Shown here one piece after another: positions 32,824 through 39,036 of a DNA stretch of 39,036 bases (position 1 is its first letter; each line of letters starts with the position of its first letter). Under the pieces are notes generated by a model that saw only the letters and a list, made by a program, of their open reading frames with translations, was not told where the DNA came from and did not search any database. Where the stretch lies: positions 1-39,036 of the forward strand of contig JAPLHB010000094.1 of NCBI GenBank assembly GCA_026389845.1, written 5' to 3'. The DNA is from Chloroflexota bacterium (GTDB lineage Bacteria > Chloroflexota > Anaerolineae > CG2-30-64-16). Made by a program: the position numbers and the translations under genes.

Positions 32824-33171
32824 CTGGACGGTTCACAACTGGCCCACACGATCGTGGACAAACTCGAGGCGCATCAGGCGGTGGACATCGTAATGATGGA
32901 CCTGCGCGAGATCACCCCGCTGGCAGACTACTTCGTGATCTGCACGGCGGATTCGGAGCGGCAGGCCCGGACGTTGCAAGAGATCCTGGCCGAGGAGTTG
33001 AAGAAAGAGCAGCAGGTGCGTCCCCTCTCCACCGAGGGGGAGCCGGCTTCGGGCTGGGTCTTGTTGGACTACAACTACGTCGTCGTCCACATTTTTTCCA
33101 AAGACAGCCGCGCCTTCTATCGGTTGGAAGAATTGTGGAAGGCTGCGCCGGTGGTGCTCAAGATCCAGTAA
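32824..33171 (+). CDS. rsfS: Ribosome silencing factor RsfS, probable CTG start
   Basis: A protein of the RsfS/Iojap family. EAHQAVDIVMMDLREITPLA, DYFVICTADSERQARTLQEI and GWVLLDYNYVVVHIFSKDSR are the family core. RsfS binds L14 of the 50S subunit and blocks subunit joining when nutrients are low. The homologous N-terminus seems to begin at CTG 32824 (reading LDGSQLAHTIVDKLEAH), which has GGAGG six bases upstream. No ATG is in frame there. GTG 32854 would remove the first helix. The ATG at 32811 is in another frame. The predicted length is 115 aa. Confidence 0.9.
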   Translation: MDGSQLAHTIVDKLEAHQAVDIVMMDLREITPLADYFVICTADSERQARTLQEILAEELKKEQQVRPLSTEGEPASGWVLLDYNYVVVHIFSKDSRAFYRLEELWKAAPVVLKIQ

Positions 33172-33181
33172 GACAGGCGGG

Positions 33182-34081
33182 TCATGGTTCCGGCGGCAGG
33201 AAGTCCAGCGGATTCTGCGGCACGCCGCCGATGCGAATCTCGAAATGGACGTGCGGGCCGGTGGAATTGCCCGTGCTGCCCACCTCGCCCACCAGATCGC
33301 CGCGCCCCACCCAGTCACCGGGCTGCACCCACGCGCCCTTCAGGTGACTGTAATAGGCCCGGCTGCCGTCGTCGTGATCCACGATGACCAGGTAGCCGTA
33401 GCCGACCTCGGACCACGTCGCCGAGAGGCAACGTCCCGCCCGCGCCGCATAAACCTTCGCGCCGTAGGGCGCGCCCAGATCCACCGCACGATGTCCGGCC
33501 CAGTAGCGTTGCGTCACGACCCCGCGGATGGGCCAGGCGTAGGTGAAGCCGGTCGCGGGGCCGGGCGGGGCCAGCGCGATCTCCTGGCGACCGTGGGGGA
33601 TAACCAGCCTGGCGCCGGGGCGCAGCTCCTCCCCCTCAGCCAGGTTGTTCAGCGGATAGTTGCTGATGTCGGCCGGCGCCACGCCCCACCGTTCGGCCAG
33701 CCGGGCCACCGTGTCGCCGGGCTGCACCGTGACGTAGGCGCCGCACACCGGCAAAATGAGCAATTCCTGCCCCAGGCTCAGGAGATCGGGATTTTGGGCG
33801 ATCTCGGGGTTCGACCAGCGCAGGGTGTCCACGTCCAGGTCAAAGCTCGCGGCGATGCTCCAAAGCGAGTCGCCGGGCTGGATGTGATAGGTCAGGATGG
33901 CGGTGCGGGGCGGCGGGACAACCGATTCGGCGTCGGCAGAGACAGAAGGGTTTTCGTCGAGCGTGGCCGGGCCAACCGGCCTGGCCTGGGCGAGCGGAGT
34001 CAGGGCCGGCAACAGGGCAAAGAGCAAGGCGAGAAGTGTGGAGAAAGAGGCCCGAGCGATGCGTCGCTGGTCATCCGGCAT
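33182..34081 (-). CDS. LysM-M23 family cell-wall endopeptidase
   Basis: A 299-aa secreted protein. The signal peptide is residues ~1-33 (FSTLLALLFALLPALTPLAQ). Two LysM domains follow (YHIQPGDSLWSIAASFDLDV near 65-110, and VTVQPGDTVARLAERWGVAP near 115-160). The M23 domain has HRAVDLGAP (zinc His/Asp), YYSHLKG and GPHVHFEI (catalytic and zinc His). It would bind and cleave peptidoglycan cross-links in the cell wall, or act as a division activator. Start ATG 34081 follows CAGGAGCG. Ten bases separate its stop from the rsfS stop (convergent). Confidence 0.94.
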   Translation of the reverse strand: MPDDQRRIARASFSTLLALLFALLPALTPLAQARPVGPATLDENPSVSADAESVVPPPRTAILTYHIQPGDSLWSIAASFDLDVDTLRWSNPEIAQNPDLLSLGQELLILPVCGAYVTVQPGDTVARLAERWGVAPADISNYPLNNLAEGEELRPGARLVIPHGRQEIALAPPGPATGFTYAWPIRGVVTQRYWAGHRAVDLGAPYGAKVYAARAGRCLSATWSEVGYGYLVIVDHDDGSRAYYSHLKGAWVQPGDWVGRGDLVGEVGSTGNSTGPHVHFEIRIGGVPQNPLDFLPPEP

Positions 34082-34145
34082 GGCGCGCTCCTGGTCAGAT
34101 TTCACCGGCCTCCGCTGTGCGGAGGTGGTCGGGAAGTGCAGGTGC

Positions 34146-34174
34146 ATCCTAGCACAGGTGCGCGGAATGAGCAA
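34146..34174 (-). promoter_or_regulatory. Promoter of the LysM-M23 gene
   Basis: Minus strand: TTGCTC (34169-34174), 17-bp spacer, TG-C-TAGGAT (TAGGAT at 34146-34151). The leader contains the hairpin CCTCCGC-ACA-GCGGAGG. Confidence 0.6.
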
Positions 34175-34212
34175 ACGCGCGAATCGGCCGTGCAGGTATG
34201 AATGATATGGTT

Positions 34213-34240
34213 TTGGGTCCTATGAGGTCCGTTGTATAAT
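34213..34240 (+). promoter_or_regulatory. Promoter of the first R-M operon
   Basis: TTGGGT (34213-34218), 16-bp spacer, TATAAT (34235-34240). The spacer region holds two GGTCC direct repeats (within GGGTCCTATGAGGTCC). Confidence 0.6.
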
Positions 34241-34306
34241 GATTCGGCAGACAGCAGCCGTGCCCGGAACGGCGGAGCAAGCTATCATTCGCAGGCGGCG
34301 ATACCC

Positions 34307-35533
34307 ATGGTGGTTCCCATCTCAACTCCCAACTTGACCAACGAAGAACAGCGTGTTGTCTTCTATGCGATCTCCGAACAACCCACAATTCCCAGTAGTG
34401 TCACCACTGAGACGCCGCTTGAACAGTTGAACCTTAACTGGCGGGAGGCGGACTTGCCGGAGCGCGAGCGCACGCGGCACGTGCATCGGCTGCATCCCTA
34501 TCTCGGCAAATTCATTCCCCAACTGGTTGAAGTCTTTCTCCGCAAGTTCTTCAGCGAAGGGCAGACGGTGCTTGATCCTTTCTGCGGTTCCGGTACGACT
34601 CTGGTGCAGGCCAGCGAGCTTGGCGTTCATTCGGTCGGTTACGACATCTCGGCTTTCAACGTATTGTTGGCCCGTGCTAAGACAGAGCGTTATGACCTGC
34701 GATTAGTCAGGCAGGAAATCCTCGATATCCTGGAGAAAGTGAGCAAGGTCGCCGAGCCAGACGGCCGCCAGCTCGCGCTCTGGGAGGCGAGCGGGCAGTA
34801 CGCAACTAATTACCTCGAGGCGTGGTTCGCGCCGCAGGCTCTGTGGGAACTGATCGCCTATCGTGACCTGATCGTCAACTACGAAGACCAGGACATCCTG
34901 AAGGTCATCCTTTCGCGTTCGGCGCGTTCAGCTCGATTGACCACACATTTCGATCTCGACTTTCCCAAGGCGCCGCAAACAGAACCTTACTGGTGTTACA
35001 AGCATAGTCGCACGTGTATGCCGACCACGACGGCCTACCAGTTCTTGAAACGCTATAGCCTGGACACGGTTGATCGGCTGGTGGAGTACGCCGCCCGGCG
35101 CACCGATGCCGGGGTCGTCGTCAGGCACGAGGACAGTCGTTTCGCCCTGATTCCGCCGGTGGATGGCGTGATTACCAGCCCGCCGTATGTCGGCTTGATT
35201 GACTACCACGAGCAACACCGCTACGCCTATGAGCTTTTGCAACTTGAAGATCGGCGGGAGGCCGAAATCGGCGCGGCCGAGCAGGGCAGCAGCCAGAAGG
35301 CGCGGCGGACGTACCAGGAAGCGATCGCCGCAGTGTTCCGCCGAGTTCTTGATGTGATGCCGGCCGGCGGCCCGTTGATCGTGGTCGCGGGCGACCGGCA
35401 TGGCCTGTATGATGAGATCGCGCGTCTCTGTGGGGCGACGGTCGAAGCGGTGCTCAATCGTCACGTCAACCGCCGTACAGGCCGCCGGTCAAGCGAATTT
35501 TACGAATCGGTCTTTATCTGGCGCAAACCGTAG
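34307..35533 (+). CDS. DNA methyltransferase of the TdeIII/PmeII-like R-M operon
   Basis: A 408-aa SAM-dependent DNA methyltransferase. HRLHPYLGKFIP (62-71) precedes DPFCGSGTT (90-98, SAM site). The catalytic TSPPY (290-294) lies 190 residues later, after a long recognition region. This order (SAM motif first) is unlike the beta-class enzyme at 37907-38854. SPPY favours N4-cytosine methylation. I chose ATG 34307 (MVVPISTPNL), 67 bp after the -10. An in-frame start at 34232 would overlap the promoter. It precedes the TdeIII-like nuclease by 26 bp. Confidence 0.9.
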   Translation: MVVPISTPNLTNEEQRVVFYAISEQPTIPSSVTTETPLEQLNLNWREADLPERERTRHVHRLHPYLGKFIPQLVEVFLRKFFSEGQTVLDPFCGSGTTLVQASELGVHSVGYDISAFNVLLARAKTERYDLRLVRQEILDILEKVSKVAEPDGRQLALWEASGQYATNYLEAWFAPQALWELIAYRDLIVNYEDQDILKVILSRSARSARLTTHFDLDFPKAPQTEPYWCYKHSRTCMPTTTAYQFLKRYSLDTVDRLVEYAARRTDAGVVVRHEDSRFALIPPVDGVITSPPYVGLIDYHEQHRYAYELLQLEDRREAEIGAAEQGSSQKARRTYQEAIAAVFRRVLDVMPAGGPLIVVAGDRHGLYDEIARLCGATVEAVLNRHVNRRTGRRSSEFYESVFIWRKP

Positions 35534-35559
35534 GCTGGCTGTCTCTGGAGGTATTTGCG

Positions 35560-36393
35560 ATGTCCGAATCACAGCAGATGAAGGAAGCGATCCAAGCCGT
35601 CATCAAGGCCATGATGGATCGAGTGATGGACAACGTCCTGGTGAACGATCCCTTTATGCCGGACGTACACCGCGCGCAGAAACCGCTCTACGCGGCGCTT
35701 GTGCCCGATGAGATCTTCAAGGGTTCTCACTTCGAGAGACGATTCGTGACGCCATTCGGTAAGGTTTGGGAAAAGCTGGCTGTTGTGGCGGCCACGGAAG
35801 GGCTTGGCTACGGCGTAACGGATCACATCATCACCGGAAACGTCAAGGCCGAAAGGCTCAGGCGCATCGCCCAGGTATTGAATTCTTTGGAGCATCCCGA
35901 GAAGGGCCAGCATCGGATCAGGCCGGATTGGGATACGGAATTGGCCTTTGTCTTAGAAGGCGGCGGTGAGAACATTCCCGTGACCGTCATCTGCGACGTG
36001 TACGTCGAGGATCGCAAGCAGAACAAGCGTTATTCGTTTGAGTTGAAGGCTCCACTGCCGAACAGCGACATCACCAAGGTCAGCAAGGAGAAGCTGCTGA
36101 AGCTCCACAGCATGGAGCCGTTGCAGGTGGACGCGGCCTATTACGCCCTGCCCTATAACCCCTACGGACGGCGCCAGGATTACGACTGGAGCTTCCCGGC
36201 GCGCTGGTTCAACATGCGAGAAGACAAGGCGGTTTTGATCGGCGACGAGTTCTGGGAGAAGATCGGCGGGTTGGGCACGTACCAGGCGTTTATTGACGCG
36301 GTCAACGAGATTGCCCCGGCGTACAAAGAACGCATCTACCGTGAGTTTCTCGGCATCGAGCCGTCGGTCCGCATTGATCTCGGCAAGCTGTGA
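35560..36393 (+). CDS. TdeIII-family type II restriction endonuclease
   Basis: A 277-aa protein. KPLYAALVPDEIFKGSHFER and RFVTPFGKVWEKLAVVAATE match the conserved N-terminal blocks I recall for TdeIII-type nucleases (known specificity GGNCC). The PD-(D/E)XK site is D146 in CDVYVED with E161-L-K163 in SFELKAP. It would cut unmethylated target DNA, the cognate of the upstream methyltransferase. ATG 35560 follows CTGGAGG. The next gene starts 10 bp after its stop, so three genes form one operon. The sequence recognised here is not established. Confidence 0.82.
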   Translation: MSESQQMKEAIQAVIKAMMDRVMDNVLVNDPFMPDVHRAQKPLYAALVPDEIFKGSHFERRFVTPFGKVWEKLAVVAATEGLGYGVTDHIITGNVKAERLRRIAQVLNSLEHPEKGQHRIRPDWDTELAFVLEGGGENIPVTVICDVYVEDRKQNKRYSFELKAPLPNSDITKVSKEKLLKLHSMEPLQVDAAYYALPYNPYGRRQDYDWSFPARWFNMREDKAVLIGDEFWEKIGGLGTYQAFIDAVNEIAPAYKERIYREFLGIEPSVRIDLGKL

Positions 36394-36403
36394 GGAAGCT
36401 CCG

Positions 36404-37162
36404 ATGGGTAAATTACTACCTCGTGACCTTGAGCGGTGCATCGGTGAGCAGATGGTCATCTACTACGAGCGGTTGACGGCGACGCTCAAAGAAGTAACCT
36501 TCGAGCAATTGTTCGAAGTGAATCCGTATTCCTTTCGTCTAGAGCAGTCAGGGAACGTAGGTCAGATAGCTATGGATTCGCTCAATGAATCCCTCCGCCC
36601 CGTCAGGGATCAACTTCTTGAAGATGCGCTGAGGGAGATCGCCATTTTCGTCGCGGGCCAGGTCTTTGGCGGCTGCCGATCCAGCCTGCCCGGAATGGAT
36701 GTGGAATTCGTCAACCGCGGCACGTACTATGCGGTTGCGATCGAGCTTGGCCCTGAAAGGGCAGGGAACTCGCGCCCGCGGATGTCCGCGCAGGAGATTT
36801 GCGATGCTGTGGTGCGGTCCACAAATACGCTACTCCCGGTTCAGCCGGCGCTCGGCGTCTGTTGGGGCAAGGCCCCGGCAAGCTATTTGCCAGATGGCAC
36901 GTTGAGCGTGGAGGGGCAGCAGTTCTGGTATCTCGTCAGCGACGACCCCTATTTGCACATTGACTTGGTCAAACCGCTTCGACGTCAAGTTTTGCGAAAT
37001 AACGAGGGCTTTAGACTGGCGCGAGACGGCACTGCTACGCGTCTGTTCATGAAGTTCTATGAGCTCTTCTGCGGACGTAGAGGCGTGGTCAAGTGGGGAC
37101 GCCTGGCCCAATACACTAGTGGCAACTATACCCCCGGCGAGTTTCCTCCTCAGCGACAGTAG
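36404..37162 (+). CDS. PmeII-family restriction-endonuclease-like protein, possibly inactive
   Basis: A 252-aa protein. VNPYSFR (39-45), GVCWGKAPASYL (151-162), GQQFWYLVSDDPYLHIDLVK (171-190) and VKWGRLAQYTSGN (229-241) follow the PmeII-like restriction endonuclease layout. In that family I recall GIDLEF...IKSGPNWGNS, with the Lys as catalytic residue. Here GMDVEF (97-102) is kept, but the lysine position reads E114 in AIELGPERAGNS. Nuclease activity may be lost or changed. It is the third gene of the operon, 10 bp after the TdeIII-like gene. Confidence 0.7.
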   Translation: MGKLLPRDLERCIGEQMVIYYERLTATLKEVTFEQLFEVNPYSFRLEQSGNVGQIAMDSLNESLRPVRDQLLEDALREIAIFVAGQVFGGCRSSLPGMDVEFVNRGTYYAVAIELGPERAGNSRPRMSAQEICDAVVRSTNTLLPVQPALGVCWGKAPASYLPDGTLSVEGQQFWYLVSDDPYLHIDLVKPLRRQVLRNNEGFRLARDGTATRLFMKFYELFCGRRGVVKWGRLAQYTSGNYTPGEFPPQRQ

Positions 37163-37298
37163 ACCCCCGAATCACCAGCTCAATCGCCGTGTGTCTTCGC
37201 CGCATCATGTCTTCGCCGCATCGCGTCCAGCACCTTCGGCATCGCGGGAGCAGATCGCGGAGTGATCCAGCGGGTATCAGAAGAACCAGTAACCGTCT

Positions 37299-37910
37299 TC
37301 AGGGTTCAATTCCGATCATCACCAGCGGTACGGCCGGTACTCCACGGCCTTGGCGGATGACGTTGTAAAATTCCCCTTCGTAGTATGCCACGCCGGAACT
37401 CATCTGTGCTTGAAGCGACTTCATCGGCAGTATCTCAACACCTACGTCTATGCGGTCGCCAACGTAGAATGCAAGGTGTTTCACGAACAGGTCGTAAGCC
37501 ACAAAGGCGTACTTGCCAAACTGAACCTCGATAGCCACTCGATCTTTGACAAAATCCGTTTGATTGTAGCTTGCGATCGGGATTTCCCCGGCCTTTTGTA
37601 TCTCCAGCTTTTGTTCGGCCGGACTCATGGTGAGCGTCTTTCTCACGAGTCTCTCACCCTTGGTCACCCAATAGCTCACTCTGCTTTCCTTCCACGCCAT
37701 TTCCCGTAACAATGTTTTGAAACGGGAATTCATCTCTACAGGGCTGTAGAGCAGCCTACCCTGCATTCTGCTCTCCTTGGACACCTTCGCCTTGCACTCA
37801 TCGGCATTGACATCAGAGATCACGGCCTGAATCTCGGCCCAAAGAGCCGCCTTATGAACAAGTAGGAACTCGAGACCGTTCAGATGGGAGTAGGTTTCGG
37901 CTATCTTCAT
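37299..37910 (-). CDS. BstYI/BglII-like type II restriction endonuclease
   Basis: A 203-aa nuclease from ATG 37910 (MKIAETYSHLNGLEF). The active-site pattern D119 in QTDFVKD, with E128 and Q130 in AIEVQFGK, has the D-x8-E-x-Q spacing recalled for BstYI, and matching numbering. The C-terminal half (FVAYDLFVKHLAFYVGDRID, GVAYYEGEFYNVIRQGRGVP) also fits. BstYI recognises RGATCY and BglII AGATCT, so a GATC-core target is likely. The start overlaps the methyltransferase stop by 4 bp. It stops about 135 bp from the convergent PmeII-like gene. GC content here is visibly lower. Confidence 0.87.
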   Translation of the reverse strand: MKIAETYSHLNGLEFLLVHKAALWAEIQAVISDVNADECKAKVSKESRMQGRLLYSPVEMNSRFKTLLREMAWKESRVSYWVTKGERLVRKTLTMSPAEQKLEIQKAGEIPIASYNQTDFVKDRVAIEVQFGKYAFVAYDLFVKHLAFYVGDRIDVGVEILPMKSLQAQMSSGVAYYEGEFYNVIRQGRGVPAVPLVMIGIEP

Positions 37911-38854
37911 TCGGCAGCATACTCCTTCTTCTTTTCGAGTAGTATCGGTTGTTCCATGTTCACTTTGGGAATCCACGGGGAAATGGTCAAGCTGTTCCCG
38001 GCAGCCTTCGGATCATATACAGGTCTGTTCATTGGACGGGTTCGCAGCGTACCAGCTAACTCCTGCTCAATCCTGCTTCGGGCGAGGTCTACGTATTTCG
38101 ATACGGTCTCAGCGCCTGCGGCCCTCCGCTGATGCCGGACAGCAGCTATGATAGACGTTCCGGTCCCTAGGAACGGATCTAAAACCCAATCGCCTTCATT
38201 GGTCATTGAGAGAACAAGCCTCTCTATCAGTTCAACAGGGAACTGACAGGGGTGCTCTGTCTTTTCCACATGGTTACTTTTAACATTCGGGATGATCCAA
38301 ATATCTCCTGGATTCTTTCCGAGGGGATTCGATGAGTACTCGCCAGCATGGGGTCCCTTGAAATACTTCTTTCCAGGATACTTTTGAGGCACTCGAACAG
38401 GGTCGAGATTGAAAATATGGTCGTCGGATTTCGTGAACCACATGATGGTTTCATAGCGTCCCGAGAACCGATTTGAGCAATGTAAGCCATGTTCGAAATG
38501 CCAGATAATCCGATTGCGCATCCTTAGGCCAAGTTTGGTAAATACCGGGTAAAGGACAGCATCCAGCGGAACAATCGCTCCACGATCTACGTAATTGCCA
38601 ACCTGCCAGCAAATGCTACCGCGAGTGGAAAGCACGCGAACGCACTGCTCAATCACGACGGCCTGTTGCTCAAGATAGGTTTCTAGTTTGAGCTTCTTCT
38701 CGTACTCTTTGCCTAGATTGTAGGGCGGCGAGGTCACAACCAACTGCATTGACCTGTCGGGAATTGACTTCAACAGATCAAGACAATCGCCCGGATAGAC
38801 CACGATGTGCTCAGATGTCGAAAAGCTAGAAGATATCGTATACAAGCTGGACAT
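37907..38854 (-). CDS. Beta-class N4-cytosine-type DNA methyltransferase of the BstYI-like R-M system
   Basis: A 315-aa methyltransferase. TSPPYN (41-46) comes first and DPFLGTGTS (226-234) last, which is the beta-class order. The SPPY tetrad favours N4-cytosine. The central region contains NRIIWHFEHGLHCSNRFSGR and HPCQFPVELIERLV. It should protect the sites cut by the overlapping BstYI-like nuclease. It is transcribed first in the pair, so protection precedes cutting. No clear Shine-Dalgarno precedes ATG 38854, and the upstream ~80 bp are AT-rich. Codon use is less GC-biased than the left part of the window. Confidence 0.92.
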   Translation of the reverse strand: MSSLYTISSSFSTSEHIVVYPGDCLDLLKSIPDRSMQLVVTSPPYNLGKEYEKKLKLETYLEQQAVVIEQCVRVLSTRGSICWQVGNYVDRGAIVPLDAVLYPVFTKLGLRMRNRIIWHFEHGLHCSNRFSGRYETIMWFTKSDDHIFNLDPVRVPQKYPGKKYFKGPHAGEYSSNPLGKNPGDIWIIPNVKSNHVEKTEHPCQFPVELIERLVLSMTNEGDWVLDPFLGTGTSIIAAVRHQRRAAGAETVSKYVDLARSRIEQELAGTLRTRPMNRPVYDPKAAGNSLTISPWIPKVNMEQPILLEKKKEYAAE

Positions 38855-38969
38855 GCTTAATAATTGCCTCGCAATCTACCATCATTCTGATCTGTATCTA
38901 AGTAGGTAATAAAAAGTTCTTGGCGCTTTCGCGGCCCACTGGCGCGATAATGGGTTGCGGAGGTGCGCC

Positions 38970-39036
38970 ATGATCTACGTACGACAACCAACCGACGAAG
39001 AAGACGTCGAACTTCAGCGCATGACCCGGCAGGAAG
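38970..39036 (+). CDS. Start of a probable transposase (runs off window)
   Basis: The first 22 codons read MIYVRQPTDEEDVELQRMTR followed by QE, behind GCGGAGG and an ATG at 38970. The start resembles IS630-type transposases of Chloroflexota, but too little is visible to be sure. It would mark a mobile-element boundary right of the R-M island. Confidence 0.4.
   Translation, partial: MIYVRQPTDEEDVELQRMTRQE

Noticed and set aside
32811..33347. ATG-started frame beginning at 32811
   Set aside because: It is offset from the rsfS frame and gives no recognisable protein. The RsfS homology lies in the frame starting at CTG 32824.
37163..37298. Sense-looking short stretches on the minus strand (a MPKVLDAMRRRH segment and a HTAIELVIRGST segment like a LacI tail)
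   Set aside because: They are only 20-40 codons long, in different frames, and overlap a direct repeat of TGTCTTCGCCGCATC. Too weak to call a gene remnant.

Overview
The window is GC-rich DNA (about 60-65 % by eye) that fits a Chloroflexota (Anaerolineae-like) bacterium. The supports are inferential. They are a secreted protein ending in an LPVTLKR tail of the kind common on Chloroflexota surface proteins, a SpoVS-type protein in a non-Firmicutes context, a glutaredoxin-thioredoxin-reductase fusion, a PspC/LiaF-type envelope module, a tungsten-type aldehyde:ferredoxin oxidoreductase, and repeat-filled intergenic gaps. Most genes lie on the minus strand.

Layout. 1-311: start of metG (runs off the left edge). 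469-1322: ribbon-helix-helix/PIN toxin-antitoxin pair with a consensus promoter. 1344-1445: remnant of a LuxR-type helix-turn-helix. 1433-4938: a PEP/pyruvate-binding-domain protein followed by a secreted phospholipase-C-like protein. 4971-8217: TIM-barrel isomerase, GNAT acetyltransferase, DppA-type D-aminopeptidase, orphan adenine-type DNA methyltransferase. 8412-9599: glutaredoxin-TrxR fusion. 9801-11098 (+): ComEC-like metallo-beta-lactamase and a free-standing archaeal-type ThrRS editing domain. 11129-14008: tsaD and an M1 peptidase lipoprotein. 14046-14491 (+): spoVS with promoter and terminator. 14515-16644: ricT/PSP1 and holB. 16693-17634: AEC transporter.

17651-20588 is a toxin-antitoxin island: an orphan DUF433 protein, MazE/MazF, a ThiS/MoaD-like sulfur carrier, RHH/DUF3368, a broken copy of the sulfur-carrier gene, and Phd/PIN. 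Next come aor (20660-22822), an AI-2E-transporter/HAD fusion, two signal peptidases, pnp and rpsO (22922-29347). 29423-31069 is a pspC/LiaI/LiaF-like envelope-stress module. A nitroreductase, another Phd/VapC pair with a clear promoter-operator, rsfS and a LysM/M23 peptidase follow (31372-34174).

The right end (34213-38854) is a restriction-modification island of lower GC. It holds a methyltransferase, a TdeIII-like nuclease and a PmeII-like protein on the plus strand, facing a BstYI/BglII-like nuclease and its N4-cytosine-type methyltransferase on the minus strand. The start of a probable transposase is at 38970.

Five TA pairs, three nuclease-type restriction genes, a remnant regulator, a duplicated and broken sulfur-carrier gene and four copies of a roughly 150-bp palindromic element show a housekeeping backbone repeatedly invaded by small selfish modules. 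Many genes have well-spaced sigma-70-type promoters with 17-bp spacers.
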